Shown here piece after piece: positions 8,701 to 17,159 of a stretch of 64,000 bases of DNA. Each line of letters opens with the position of its first letter. Position 1 is the first letter of the stretch. The position numbers and the translations under genes were made by a program. The stretch covers positions 1 to 64,000 of the forward strand of contig NZ_LWBU01000290.1 in assembly GCF_001646665.1 (NCBI RefSeq), written 5' to 3'. Origin of the DNA: Streptomyces noursei. Lineage in GTDB: Bacteria > Actinomycetota > Actinomycetes > Streptomycetales > Streptomycetaceae. Under the pieces are notes generated by a model. The model saw only the letters and a list, made by a program, of their open reading frames with translations. It was not told the DNA's origin and searched no databases.

Positions 8701-9369
8701 ATGAGCCAAGAACGCTGGACCGCCGTGGACGACTACCTCACCGACATGCTGGCGCCCGCCGACGAGGCACTGGCCGCCGCGCTCGCCGACAGTGACGCGG
8801 CGGGCCTGCCGGCGATCGCCGTGTCACCGCCCCAGGGCAAGTTCCTGCACCTGCTCGCCCGGGTGCAGGGCGCCCGGACGATCCTGGAGATCGGCACGCT
8901 CGGTGGCTACAGCACCATGTGGCTGGCCCGGGCGCTCCCGGACGACGGCAGGCTGATCTCGCTGGAGTACGACCCCGCCCACGCGGACGTGGCCCGCGCG
9001 AACCTCGCGCGGGCCGGCCTGGACAAGGTGGCCGAGGTGCGGACCGGCGCGGCCCTGGACACGCTGCCGGTACTGGCCCGGGAGGGCGCCGGCCCCTTCG
9101 ACCTGGTCTTCATCGACGCCGACAAGCCGAACAACCCGGGGTACCTGGAGTGGGCGCTGCGGCTCACCCGGCCGGGCAGCCTGGTGGTCGTCGACAACGT
9201 GGTGCGCGGCGGCGCGATCACCGACGAGTCCTCGACGGACCCGGCGGTGACCGCGACGCGCGAGCTGTTCGACCTGGTCGCGCGTGACCCCCGGCTGGAC
9301 GCGACGGCCCTCCAGATGGTCGGCGGCAAGGGCTACGACGGGATGCTGCTGGCCCGCGTGGCGGCCTGA
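8701..9369 (+). CDS. SAM-dependent O-methyltransferase (caffeoyl-CoA/catechol type)
   Basis: 222 residues. SAM motif I is LEIGTLGGYST (62-72), an acidic ribose-binding residue lies in SLEYDPAH (88-95), and the metal/catalytic block VFIDADKPNN (137-146) followed by VVVDNVVRGG is diagnostic of the class I cation-dependent O-methyltransferases (Pfam Methyltransf_3). These methylate a hydroxyl of catechol-type substrates; no pathway genes sit nearby, so the substrate is open. The ATG start fits the family length. Confidence 0.92.
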   Translation: MSQERWTAVDDYLTDMLAPADEALAAALADSDAAGLPAIAVSPPQGKFLHLLARVQGARTILEIGTLGGYSTMWLARALPDDGRLISLEYDPAHADVARANLARAGLDKVAEVRTGAALDTLPVLAREGAGPFDLVFIDADKPNNPGYLEWALRLTRPGSLVVVDNVVRGGAITDESSTDPAVTATRELFDLVARDPRLDATALQMVGGKGYDGMLLARVAA

Positions 9370-9376
9370 CCGCCCG

Positions 9377-10111
9377 TCACACGCGCAGCAGGCGCTCGGC
9401 CATGGCGCGGTACGCCTGGAGCGTGACGCGCAGCCGCTCGGTGTCGGGCTCCTGGTCGTCGTCGTGTCCGTCCCGCCCGTCCCAGTCGGCGCGCAGGGCA
9501 CGCCGGTGGTCGGCCAGGGCGGCCGTGAGCTCGTCGGCCGCCGCGTCCAGCACGTCGGCGGCCTCCTTCACGGACCGGTGCGGGCTGTCGACGAACCCGC
9601 TGAGCGCCTGCTGCATGCGCCGGGCGAGTTCCTCCCGGGTGCCGTCCGGCACCAGCGGCGCGGACACCCCGGCGACGTCGCCCGTGCCGGGGGTCCTCCC
9701 GCGGGCACCGGCCGGCGGCCCGTCGGGCCCGCCGTCACCGGTGCGGTCACCGGTGCGCGTTCCGGTGGGGTCCCCGGTGCCCGTCGTGGCGGGGGCGGTG
9801 CCCGCTCCGGCGGTGGCGGGGGTCTCGGGGGCGGCGGTGGGCGCGGGTGCGCCCGTCGCGGGACCGGTGGCCGCGGGGCCGGGCCGACCCGTCGCGGCCG
9901 GGGCGCCGGGCGTCTGCGGGGCGCCCGGCGTGTGCGGGGCGCCGGGAGCGTGGCCGGGGGGTGTCGCGGTGCCCTCCGCGGGCGTCCCTGGCCGGGCGGC
10001 GGCTTCGTTCAGCGGGGCGACGCGGTACGGCGTACCCGTCGCGGTACCGGGGGCGTTGGCCCCGTACGGGTCGGTGTGACCGTGCCTCGGGTCCTGCTGC
10101 TGCGGGGTCAT
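9377..10111 (-). CDS. Hypothetical protein with Pro/Ala/Gly-rich N-terminus and helical C-terminal domain
   Basis: 244 residues from an ATG that overlaps the upstream stop (ATGA), so coupled to the gene before it. Residues 1-150 are low-complexity (GAP, GTGT and APAT runs, likely disordered). Residues 155-244 form a helical domain (REELARRMQQAL, AADVLDAAADELTAAL). The helical part resembles in style the helical region of its neighbour (runs such as FVDSPHRSVKEA here and FVDAPRQAVSEA there), so the two may share a domain. No catalytic motif. Function unknown. Confidence 0.7.
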   Translation of the reverse strand: MTPQQQDPRHGHTDPYGANAPGTATGTPYRVAPLNEAAARPGTPAEGTATPPGHAPGAPHTPGAPQTPGAPAATGRPGPAATGPATGAPAPTAAPETPATAGAGTAPATTGTGDPTGTRTGDRTGDGGPDGPPAGARGRTPGTGDVAGVSAPLVPDGTREELARRMQQALSGFVDSPHRSVKEAADVLDAAADELTAALADHRRALRADWDGRDGHDDDQEPDTERLRVTLQAYRAMAERLLRV

Positions 10112-10752
10112 CAGGCGCCACTTCCCTTCGGCCACGGCGCGTGGACCCGCCGGCCGCGCTCGGCCTGCCGGCGCGGGGCGTGCCGGGCGTGGTCCTCGGA
10201 GTGTTCGGTGACGAGCCGCTCGAACAGCCGCCGCGCCTCGACCATCGCCGCGCGCAGCTCCTCGGTGCCCATGTGCGGGTCGCGGCCGTCCATGTGGGCG
10301 GTGCGGTGCACCCGGCGGTAGCCGTCGACGTGCTCGGCGTGGTGCACGGACAGCGCGGCGACCTGCTCCTCGTACGCGGAGGCCGCCGGGAAGCCGCGGT
10401 CCTCGGCCAGCCTGGCCAGCAGCCGGTCCGCCTCGGACACCGCCTGGCGCGGCGCGTCGACGAACTGCTCCTGCAGGCCCGCCCAGAGGGCCACGTACCG
10501 CTCGCGGGCCTCACGGGACAGCGGCTGCGGCCGCAGGTCGCCGTGGAGCCGGACGCGCTCGGCGAGTTCTCGTTCCGCGGCCTTGGTGTCTCCGTCGTGC
10601 CGGGCGACGGTCCGCTCGTACTCCGGGCCGAACCGCCGCTTCAAGCCGCGCCCGCGCCGGCCTCCCGCCCTGCCCGGCCCGGCGTACAGGACCGCGGCGA
10701 CGACGGCGACGAAGACGACGACCAATGCGACGACGATCAGGACAGTTGACAT
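10111..10752 (-). CDS. Single-pass membrane protein with helical cytoplasmic domain, hypothetical
   Basis: 213 residues: an N-terminal membrane helix (3-23) followed by a basic segment and a long charged helical region. FVDAPRQAVSEADRLLARL near residue 97 parallels FVDSPHRSVKEAADVLDAA in the downstream protein, suggesting a shared domain. First gene of a two-gene coupled unit; GAGGGAAGACAGTC-ATG gives a good ribosome-binding site. Family seen in many streptomycetes without assigned function; I cannot name one. Confidence 0.75.
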   Translation of the reverse strand: MSTVLIVVALVVVFVAVVAAVLYAGPGRAGGRRGRGLKRRFGPEYERTVARHDGDTKAAERELAERVRLHGDLRPQPLSREARERYVALWAGLQEQFVDAPRQAVSEADRLLARLAEDRGFPAASAYEEQVAALSVHHAEHVDGYRRVHRTAHMDGRDPHMGTEELRAAMVEARRLFERLVTEHSEDHARHAPRRQAERGRRVHAPWPKGSGA

Positions 10753-10859
10753 GACTGTCTTCCCTCGATCCAGGGGTCGGGGTCTCTTCGTGTCTGCTCG
10801 ACCGCCGTGTTGCCGCTAAATCGTTGGCCAAACGACGGGCGCTCGGATAGAGACGCCCC

Positions 10860-11369
10860 ATGACGCGTACCGACTGGACCATCCGCCCCGAGCGTTACGA
10901 CACGCCGGACGCCACCGCGTTGCGCCGCGACTACTACGACGACGTCGCGAGCCGCTACTGGCGGCGTCCGGCGACGGCGGCGGAGATCGACGAAGGGCTC
11001 ACCGGCGACGGCGTGGAGCAACTGACGCCGCCGACCGGCCAGTTCCTCGTCGGCCGGGTGGACGGGCGGCCCGCCGCCTGCGGCGGGGTGGTGCTGCTCG
11101 ACGGTGAACGGGCCGAGCTGACCCGGGTCTTCGTCCGGCACGCCTTCCGCGGCACCGGCGGCGCGGCCCTGCTGCTGGAGGCCCTGGAGTCGGCCGCCGC
11201 CGCGCTGGGCGCCCGGCGCATGGTGCTCAACACCCGGCTGGACCTGGTGGAGGCGCGCGCCCTGTACGTCCGCGGCGGCTACCGCGAGATCCCGGCGTAC
11301 TGCGAGGGCCCGTACATGGAGATCTGGTACGGCAAGGAGCTGCGGGCCGCGTCCCGGGCCGCCGGCTAG
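10860..11369 (+). CDS. GNAT family N-acetyltransferase
   Basis: 169 residues. The acetyl-CoA-binding motif A is visible as RVFVRHAFRGTGGAALLLEAL (split across about 82-102), preceded by the strand GGVVLLDGERAEL and followed by ARALYVRGGYREI, the typical GNAT motif B. It would transfer an acetyl group from acetyl-CoA to an amine; the substrate is unknown. It converges with the MFS exporter gene, whose stop overlaps its last bases. Confidence 0.88.
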   Translation: MTRTDWTIRPERYDTPDATALRRDYYDDVASRYWRRPATAAEIDEGLTGDGVEQLTPPTGQFLVGRVDGRPAACGGVVLLDGERAELTRVFVRHAFRGTGGAALLLEALESAAAALGARRMVLNTRLDLVEARALYVRGGYREIPAYCEGPYMEIWYGKELRAASRAAG

Positions 11370-13414
11370 CGCGCGTGGTTGCGGCGCACCTCCACGGAGC
11401 GCGGCCGTTCCCGCCGGGAGCCGCACAGCTCGGCCGTCAGCTCCTCGACCAGCTGCACCAGGTCGGTCGGCCGCTCCGGGCCCCACCAGTCGCCCAGCAG
11501 CTCCGCGAGGGACTCCTCCCGGGCGTGCGCCAGCCGCGCGGCGACCTCCACGCCCTGTTCGGTCAGCATCAGTTGCAGGCCCTCGCGGCGCACCAGCCGC
11601 CGTTCCTCCAGCTGCCGGGCCGCCTGGGTGATGAAGCGCAGCGGCACGGGTGTGGTGTCGGCGAGCCGGCCGGGCTCCACGGTGCCGTGGCGGCGGACGC
11701 GCAGCAGCAGCCAGCTGGCGGCGGGAAGCAGGTCGAGCCCCGCGCGGGCGGTGATCTTCTCGTAGATCTCCTTGCGGCCCTCGCGGGAGCCGAGGACCGA
11801 CAGGGCGCGGGCGCACTCGTCGTACGAGGAGCGTTCGACGGGGTTGGAGGCGACGGTCTGGCTGGGGTCGGGTGCGGTGACGGCGCCGCGCAGCCGGTCC
11901 TCCTTCAGCAGCAGGGCGAACAGGAAGGCGACGACGACGACGGGTGCGGCGTACAGGAAGACGTCGGTGATGGAGGTCGCGTACGCGTTCAGCACGGCGG
12001 GGCGCAGGTCGGGCGGGAGTGCGGCGATGGCGCGCGGGTCGGCGGCGAGCTGGTCGGCACCGGCGCCCGGCGGCAGCTCCCGGCCCTCCAGGGCCTCGGC
12101 CAGTTTGCCGGTGAGCCGGTTGGTGAAGACGGTGCCGAAGATGGCGACGCCGAAGGACGCGCCGATGGAGCGGAAGAAGGTGGCGCCGGAGGTGGCGACG
12201 CCGAGGTCCTCGTACGCCACGGCGTTCTGCACCACCAGGACCAGTACCTGCATGACGAGGCCGAGTCCGGCGCCGAAGACGAAGAAGTACAGGCTCATCT
12301 CCCAGTCGGAGCTGGACACCTCCATCCGGTGCAGGAGGACCAGGCCGAGGGCCGTGACGGCCGTGCCGAGGACGGGGAAGACCTTCCAGCGGCCGGTGCG
12401 GCTGACGATCTGGCCGGAGGCGGTCGAGGTGAGCAGCATGCCGAGCACCATCGGCAGCATGTGCACGCCGGACATGGTCGGGGTGACGCCCCGGACGACC
12501 TGGAGGAACGTCGGCAGGTAGGTCATCGCGCCGAACATCGCGAAGCCGACGACGAAGCTGATGACCGACACGAGGGTGAAGGTGCGGATCCGGAACAGCT
12601 TCAGCGGCAGCACCGGCTCGGCGGCCCGCCGTTCGACGCGCACGAACCAGACCAGCAGGACGGCGCCGAGGACGGCGAGCCCGATGATCTGCGGGGAGCC
12701 CCAGTCCCACGTCGTGCCGCCGAGGGACGCCACCAGGACGAGGCAGGCGGCGACGGAGGCGATGAGGAAGGTGCCGAGGTAGTCGATGGTGTGGCGGGCG
12801 GAGCGCACGGGGATGTGGAGCACGGCGGCGATGACGAAGAGCGCGACGACTCCGATGGGCAGGTTGATGTAGAAGACCCAGCGCCAGGAGAGGTGCTCGG
12901 TGAACAGGCCGCCCAGGAGCGGGCCGAGGATGCTGGTGGCGCCGAAGACGGCGCCGAACAGGCCCTGGTACTTGCCGCGCTCCCGCGGGGACACGAGGTC
13001 GCCGACGATGGCCATGGAGAGCACCATCAGGCCGCCGCCGCCCAGTCCCTGGACCGCGCGGAAGGCGATGAGCTGCGGCATGTTCTGCGCGACGCCGCAC
13101 AGCGCGGAGCCGATGAGAAAGATGACGATGGCCGTCTGGAAGAGCTTCTTGCGGCCGTACTGGTCGCCGAGCTTGCCCCACAGCGGTGTGCCGGCGGTCG
13201 AGGCGAGCATGTACGCGGTGACGACCCACGACAGGTGGTCCATGCCGCCGAGTTCGCTGACGATGGTCGGCAGGGCGGTGGAGACGATGGTCTGGTCGAG
13301 TGCCGCGAGCAGCATGCCGAGCAGCAGGGCGCCGATGGCGACCAGGACGGTGCGCCGGTTCTGTCCCTGGCCCGGGGCGGGGCCGGTGGCCGGGGTGGTC
13401 ACTTCCTGCGCCAT
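11366..13414 (-). CDS. DHA2-type MFS multidrug exporter with C-terminal MarR-like domain
   Basis: 682 residues, compared with about 500 for a usual 14-helix DHA2 (EmrB/QacA) exporter. Motif A appears as GKLGDQYGRKK (near residue 80), and DQTIVSTALPTI in helix 1 is the DHA2 signature. The last 160 residues are soluble: a Ser/Asn linker, then SYDECARALSVL and a winged-helix-like region (LADTTPVPLRFITQAARQLEERRLV) resembling MarR regulators. This fusion type is known in actinomycetes; the extra domain could sense drug or act in DNA binding, which is inference. ATG start is preceded by GAGGGAGAGAGC; an in-frame upstream extension is rejected as untranslated leader. Confidence 0.88.
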   Translation of the reverse strand: MAQEVTTPATGPAPGQGQNRRTVLVAIGALLLGMLLAALDQTIVSTALPTIVSELGGMDHLSWVVTAYMLASTAGTPLWGKLGDQYGRKKLFQTAIVIFLIGSALCGVAQNMPQLIAFRAVQGLGGGGLMVLSMAIVGDLVSPRERGKYQGLFGAVFGATSILGPLLGGLFTEHLSWRWVFYINLPIGVVALFVIAAVLHIPVRSARHTIDYLGTFLIASVAACLVLVASLGGTTWDWGSPQIIGLAVLGAVLLVWFVRVERRAAEPVLPLKLFRIRTFTLVSVISFVVGFAMFGAMTYLPTFLQVVRGVTPTMSGVHMLPMVLGMLLTSTASGQIVSRTGRWKVFPVLGTAVTALGLVLLHRMEVSSSDWEMSLYFFVFGAGLGLVMQVLVLVVQNAVAYEDLGVATSGATFFRSIGASFGVAIFGTVFTNRLTGKLAEALEGRELPPGAGADQLAADPRAIAALPPDLRPAVLNAYATSITDVFLYAAPVVVVAFLFALLLKEDRLRGAVTAPDPSQTVASNPVERSSYDECARALSVLGSREGRKEIYEKITARAGLDLLPAASWLLLRVRRHGTVEPGRLADTTPVPLRFITQAARQLEERRLVRREGLQLMLTEQGVEVAARLAHAREESLAELLGDWWGPERPTDLVQLVEELTAELCGSRRERPRSVEVRRNHAR

Positions 13415-13613
13415 GCTCTCTCCCTCGTCATCTCGCGGGCCGTCATCTCGCGGGCGGGCGGCGGGTCGGACGCGTACCCCTCGTTTCCTCATCCCATCCT
13501 GGGCGCTTCGTCCCGATACGGCCCGCCGAGCGGGGCGGTGGAAGCGGAGTGTGGTGCCGCACATGGCCCGGCGGGCTGCATAATCGCTCGCAGTTCAAGG
13601 GGAGGGGCCCACA

Positions 13614-14531
13614 TTGACGGGACAGGTCTGTCCTGAGTGCGACGGCGACTGCGGGTGCGCCTCCACGGAGGAGACGCTGGGCATACGTCCGTACGTGCAC
13701 CTGCGCGACGCCGGGTCCGGCTGGGGGCCGGAGCCGTCGGGCTGGGGCCCGGAGCCGTCCGGCGCCGCGGCGCCCGCGACGATGCCGCTGTACGTGCCGC
13801 TGGAGCCGGAGCTGGTGCCGCTGGAGACGGTGGGCCCGCCGCGCGGGGCACGGGCCGGGACGCGGGCGCAGGCCAGGGCCGAGGCGCGGTCCCGCAACCG
13901 TGCGCGCCGGCCGTACGCCGTGGTGGGCGCCGTGGCGGCGGTCGTCGCGGTCGTGGGCGCGGCGGGGTTCGCGGCCGGACTGTTCGGCGGGGACGGCGAG
14001 GCGGACCGGGTGCTGCCCGACCTGGCCCCGAGCACCCCGGCGTGGCCGAGCGGGAAGCCGGAAGGGCCGGCGGAGGCGTCCGGGTCGGCGTCGCCGTCGC
14101 GGTCGGGTTCCCCGTCCGCCTCCGCGTCGGCGTCCGCCTCGGCGTCGCCGTCCCCGACCTCGTCGCCCTCGGTGACGGCCTCCGCGTCCCTGGCCGTCGC
14201 CGCCCCGGCCCCCACGTCGGCCCCGGCCACGTCGAGCCGCCCGGGGAACCCGCCGCCCTCACCCGCCGGCAGCCGGGTGCCGAGCACGGAGCCGTCGCCC
14301 GAGGAGCCCGTCACGCTGCGGCGCGGCGACCGGGGGGCGGAGGTGATGGAGCTGCAGCACCGGCTGCGGGAGGCCGGTCTGTACGACGGGCCCATGAACG
14401 GCCGGTACAACGAGGACGTGGAGTGGGGCGTGGGCCAGTACCAGCAGGCCCGCGAGCTGTGGAGCGACGGCTGGGGCGTCTACGGGCCCGAGACGCGCCA
14501 GTGGCTGGAGTCGGAGACGACGGGCCGCTGA
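13614..14531 (+). CDS. Membrane-anchored peptidoglycan-binding protein with Cys-rich cytoplasmic head
   Basis: 305 residues. Cytoplasmic N-terminus contains CPECDGDCGC (residues 6-15), a possible metal-binding cluster. A membrane helix lies at about 100-122, then a long Ser/Ala/Pro linker (130-225) and a C-terminal peptidoglycan_binding_1 domain (VTLRRGDRGAEVMELQHRL, about 232-300). Topology puts the binding domain in the cell wall. TTG start, chosen because GGGGAGGGG precedes it at a good distance and no ATG/GTG fits. Role probably structural or sensory at the wall; unproven. Confidence 0.82.
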   Translation: MTGQVCPECDGDCGCASTEETLGIRPYVHLRDAGSGWGPEPSGWGPEPSGAAAPATMPLYVPLEPELVPLETVGPPRGARAGTRAQARAEARSRNRARRPYAVVGAVAAVVAVVGAAGFAAGLFGGDGEADRVLPDLAPSTPAWPSGKPEGPAEASGSASPSRSGSPSASASASASASPSPTSSPSVTASASLAVAAPAPTSAPATSSRPGNPPPSPAGSRVPSTEPSPEEPVTLRRGDRGAEVMELQHRLREAGLYDGPMNGRYNEDVEWGVGQYQQARELWSDGWGVYGPETRQWLESETTGR

Positions 14532-14643
14532 CCGCTCCGGGCGCCCTCGCCCCCGCGAGGACACCGTCTCCGCCCCCTGTCGCCGTCAGGCGCCGGGGGG
14601 CGGACTGGCGTCCACGGGTTCGATTTTGTATCGTGGAGGAACA

Positions 14644-14686
14644 AAGTGGTCCCGCCCGTAAACCCTGACCGGCGGGCGGGCCACTT
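14644..14686 (+). promoter_or_regulatory. Leader hairpin before the HAD gene
   Basis: AAGTGG and CCCGCCCG (14644-14658, one bulged T) pair with CGGGCGGG and CCACTT (14673-14686), a 14-bp stem with a 14-base loop. It overlaps the GTG of a 33-codon leader frame preceded by GGAGG (14635-14639). Attenuator or translation control is likely but unproven. Confidence 0.5.
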
Positions 14687-14747
14687 CGTGCCCCCGCCTC
14701 CCCCTCCCCGTGGAGACCGCCGATGCCGGCCGCCCCTTCCGTCCTGA
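14646..14747 (+). CDS. Possible 33-residue leader peptide overlapping the HAD gene start
   Basis: A GTG seven bases after a clear GGAGG opens a frame that begins VVPPVNPDRRAG, is rich in proline and arginine, and stops at 14747, 25 bases inside the HAD hydrolase gene in another frame. Such an arrangement would couple termination of the leader to initiation of the enzyme. No AT-rich or regulatory codon run is present apart from a proline run (PPPPPP), which can stall ribosomes. It may be chance. Confidence 0.35.
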   Translation: MVPPVNPDRRAGHFVPPPPPPRGDRRCRPPLPS

Positions 14748-15391
14748 CCGCCCGGGCCCTCCTCCTCGACATGGACGGCACGCTCGTGAACTCGGACGCC
14801 GTCGTGGAGCGCTGCTGGAGCCGCTGGGCGGTCCGGCACGGACTGGACCCACGCGAGGCCCTCAAGGTCGTCCACGGCCGCCAGGGGTACGCCACCATGG
14901 CCGTCCTCCTGCCGGACCGCCCCATGGAGGAGAACCACGCCGACAACCGGGCCATGCTCGCGGAGGAGACCGCCGACCTGGACGGCGTCGTACCGATCGG
15001 CGGCGCGCCCGCCTTCATGGCCGCCGTCGCCGCACTCCCGCACGCCCTGGTCACCTCGGCCGACGAGCCGCTCGCCCGGGCCCGCATGGGCGCCGCCGGG
15101 CTGCGCATGCCCCGGGTGCGGGTGACCGCCGAGTGCGTGGGCGCCAGCAAGCCGGACCCGGAGGGCTTCCTGAAGGGCGCCGCCGAACTGGGCTTCGACC
15201 CGGCGGACTGCGTGGTGTTCGAGGACTCCGAGGCGGGCATCCTGGCCGGGCGCGCCGCCGGGATGCGGGTGGTGGGCGTCGGGCCGCGCGCGGGCGCGTT
15301 CGCCCCCGACGTCCACGTACCGGATCTGACGCACGTGCGCGTGGAGGCGGACCGCGCCGGTGACGCGATCCGCCTGCACGTCGACGCGTAG
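14723..15391 (+). CDS. HAD-superfamily phosphatase (subfamily IA, sugar-phosphatase/phosphoglycolate type)
   Basis: 222 residues with all HAD motifs: I, DMDGTL with nucleophile Asp16 and acid/base Asp18; II, LVTSAD (about 110-115); III, the lysine of SKPDPEGF (about 148-155); IV, FEDSEAG (about 170-176). A helical cap lies between motifs I and II. It hydrolyses a small phosphorylated metabolite; cap residues resemble sugar-phosphate phosphatases (Gpp/YfbT group). It follows a hairpin and leader frame and precedes the convergent TMEM165 gene. Confidence 0.9.
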   Translation: MPAAPSVLTARALLLDMDGTLVNSDAVVERCWSRWAVRHGLDPREALKVVHGRQGYATMAVLLPDRPMEENHADNRAMLAEETADLDGVVPIGGAPAFMAAVAALPHALVTSADEPLARARMGAAGLRMPRVRVTAECVGASKPDPEGFLKGAAELGFDPADCVVFEDSEAGILAGRAAGMRVVGVGPRAGAFAPDVHVPDLTHVRVEADRAGDAIRLHVDA

Positions 15392-15408
15392 GCGTCAGCG
15401 CGTGGGCG

Positions 15409-15993
15409 TCACGCGGAGAGCGCCTCGTACAGGCTGAAGCCCGCCAGCGCCAGCATCAGGCAGGCGGCGATCCTGGTGATCAGGCGCAGCGGTACGTACT
15501 TCATGAGCGTCCGGCCGCCCAGGATGCCGATCCCGGCGACCGCCCAGAGGGCGAGCACGGCGCCGAGGCCCACGGAGAGCGGGTCGTCGTAACGGGCGGC
15601 GAGGTTCGCCGTCATGATCTGCGTGAGGTCGCCGAACTCGGCGACCAGGATCAGCATGAAGCCCGCCCCGGAGACCTTCCAGAAGGACTGGTCGGCCGGG
15701 GCCTTGATGTTCTCCTCGCCCTCGTCGCCCTTCTTCAGCAGCAGCACCGCCGCGCCGGCCAGGAACAGCACGCCGACCAGCGCCTGCACCAGCCGCTGCG
15801 GGAGGAGGGTCAGCACGCTTCCGGCGGCCACGGCCAGCACGACGTGCACGGCGAAGGCGGCGGCGACACCCGCGAAGACGTAGGACGCGCGGTACCGGGT
15901 GCCCAGCATGAGCCCGGCGAGAGCGGTCTTGTCGGGGAGTTCGGCGAGGAAGACGACGCCGAAGGTGATCGCCATGATCGTGAGGCTGAGCAC
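15409..15993 (-). CDS. TMEM165/GDT1 family cation transporter, probable manganese exporter
   Basis: 194 residues with six to seven hydrophobic helices and the paired family motifs ELPDKT (18-23) and EFGDLT (119-124), which form the cation site. Family members move Mn2+ or Ca2+ against H+. A yybP-ykoY manganese riboswitch lies about 85 bases upstream on the same strand, so Mn2+ efflux induced by Mn2+ is the natural reading. GTG start follows GAGGA at nine bases; the ATG seven codons later is an alternative. Acidic loop GDEGEEN between the two halves. Confidence 0.92.
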   Translation of the reverse strand: MLSLTIMAITFGVVFLAELPDKTALAGLMLGTRYRASYVFAGVAAAFAVHVVLAVAAGSVLTLLPQRLVQALVGVLFLAGAAVLLLKKGDEGEENIKAPADQSFWKVSGAGFMLILVAEFGDLTQIMTANLAARYDDPLSVGLGAVLALWAVAGIGILGGRTLMKYVPLRLITRIAACLMLALAGFSLYEALSA

Positions 15994-16079
15994 GGGATGG
16001 GTTCCTCAATCGGTCGGGCCCCGCCGTACCGAGAAGAGGCGTCTCAGGGATCGCTCCGGCACGGCGGCGCCATGGATGG

Positions 16080-16202
16080 GGGCATGGCACTGCTGTTGCC
16101 GAAGGTCTCGCTGGCGCGCCCGCAGGCGTGCCTCCGGGCGCCGGCCGGGCGCGAGGCCCAGCAGTATGTCGACGTTCCGGCGAAGAGCTACTCCCCTTCT
16201 GC
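16080..16202 (-). promoter_or_regulatory. yybP-ykoY manganese riboswitch
   Basis: Read on the minus strand, AGAAGGGGAGTAGCTC opens the element, GTCGACATACTG follows, and GCGAGACCTTCGGCAACAGC closes it: the conserved blocks of the yybP-ykoY family in correct order. It controls the TMEM165/GDT1 gene downstream. Mn2+ binding in this class turns expression on. Borders approximate. Confidence 0.9.
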
Positions 16203-16226
16203 TCCGTCCAGGGTACGGGATCGGCG

Positions 16227-16970
16227 CTACCGCCCCTCGCGCCGGTGCAGCCGGCCCCGGGCGACCAGCTCCAGCACCGCCGCGACCGCCACGCCCTGCA
16301 CGGCCATCAGCCCGACCAGCACGAACAGCTGCACGGACCCGGCCTCCACCGGTGACGCCCCGCCCAGCAGCATCCCGACGAACGCGCCCGGCAGCGTCAC
16401 CAGCCCCACGGTCCGGGTCTGGTCGAGTCCCGGGAGCAGGGCGTCCGCCGCCGCGGGGCGGGCCACCTCCAGGCGCGCGTCGCGCTCCGGCAGACCGATC
16501 GCCAGCCCCGCCTCCACCTCGCCGTGCCGGGTGCCGAGCTCGTCGAGCGCGCGCCGCCCGCCGAGCACCGTCGCGGTGAGCGCCCCGCCGATGAGGATGC
16601 CGGCCACGGGGACCAGGGCGATGCCCTTCAGCGGCACCAGCCCGGTCAGCAGCAGCGCGCCGACGACCGGGACGACCCCGGCGGCGATGGGCACGGCCGC
16701 CCACCACCAGGTCCCGTTGGGCGTGACGCGGCGCCCGGCGGTGCGGACGGCGACCGCGTACATCAGCAGCAGGAAGGCGAGCAGCAGCGGTACGGAGCGG
16801 ACCACCCAGCCGATGACCAGTGACACGGCGCCGAGCTGCACGGCGGCCCGCACCCCCGCGGTGACGATCTCCCGGGGCGCCCGGAGGTGGGCGAGCGCCG
16901 CGACGGTGGCGGCGACGGCGAGGAGGACGGCCAGAACGGCCGCGAACGTGGCATTGACGGGCAGCAGCAC
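16227..16970 (-). CDS. fetB: FetB-type (UPF0014) ABC transporter permease
   Basis: 247 residues, about seven hydrophobic helices, with the family features REIVTAGVRAAVQLGAVSLVIGW spread over residues 33-55 and the conserved LPGAFVGMLLGGASP loop (about 193-207). In E. coli FetB pairs with the ATPase FetA for iron export under oxidative stress. No ATPase gene is adjacent here, so the partner must be elsewhere or absent. GTG start. The Mn riboswitch lies just after its stop, so it is not part of the TMEM165 unit. Confidence 0.82.
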   Translation of the reverse strand: MLLPVNATFAAVLAVLLAVAATVAALAHLRAPREIVTAGVRAAVQLGAVSLVIGWVVRSVPLLLAFLLLMYAVAVRTAGRRVTPNGTWWWAAVPIAAGVVPVVGALLLTGLVPLKGIALVPVAGILIGGALTATVLGGRRALDELGTRHGEVEAGLAIGLPERDARLEVARPAAADALLPGLDQTRTVGLVTLPGAFVGMLLGGASPVEAGSVQLFVLVGLMAVQGVAVAAVLELVARGRLHRREGR

Positions 16971-17159
16971 ACGTCAACCCTAAAGCCGGACAAGGCAGGT
17001 GCCGGGACGTCAGAAACCGGGCACACCCCTTGATGTGACGTGCACATGTCGTCACTCTGTAACCCGGCGCACCCCCCGGGGCAACCTCGCGCCACCACGA
17101 TGGCCGAGCAGCCCGACCGGGCAGCCGGCCACCGCCCCCACATTCCAAGGGAGTTACCC

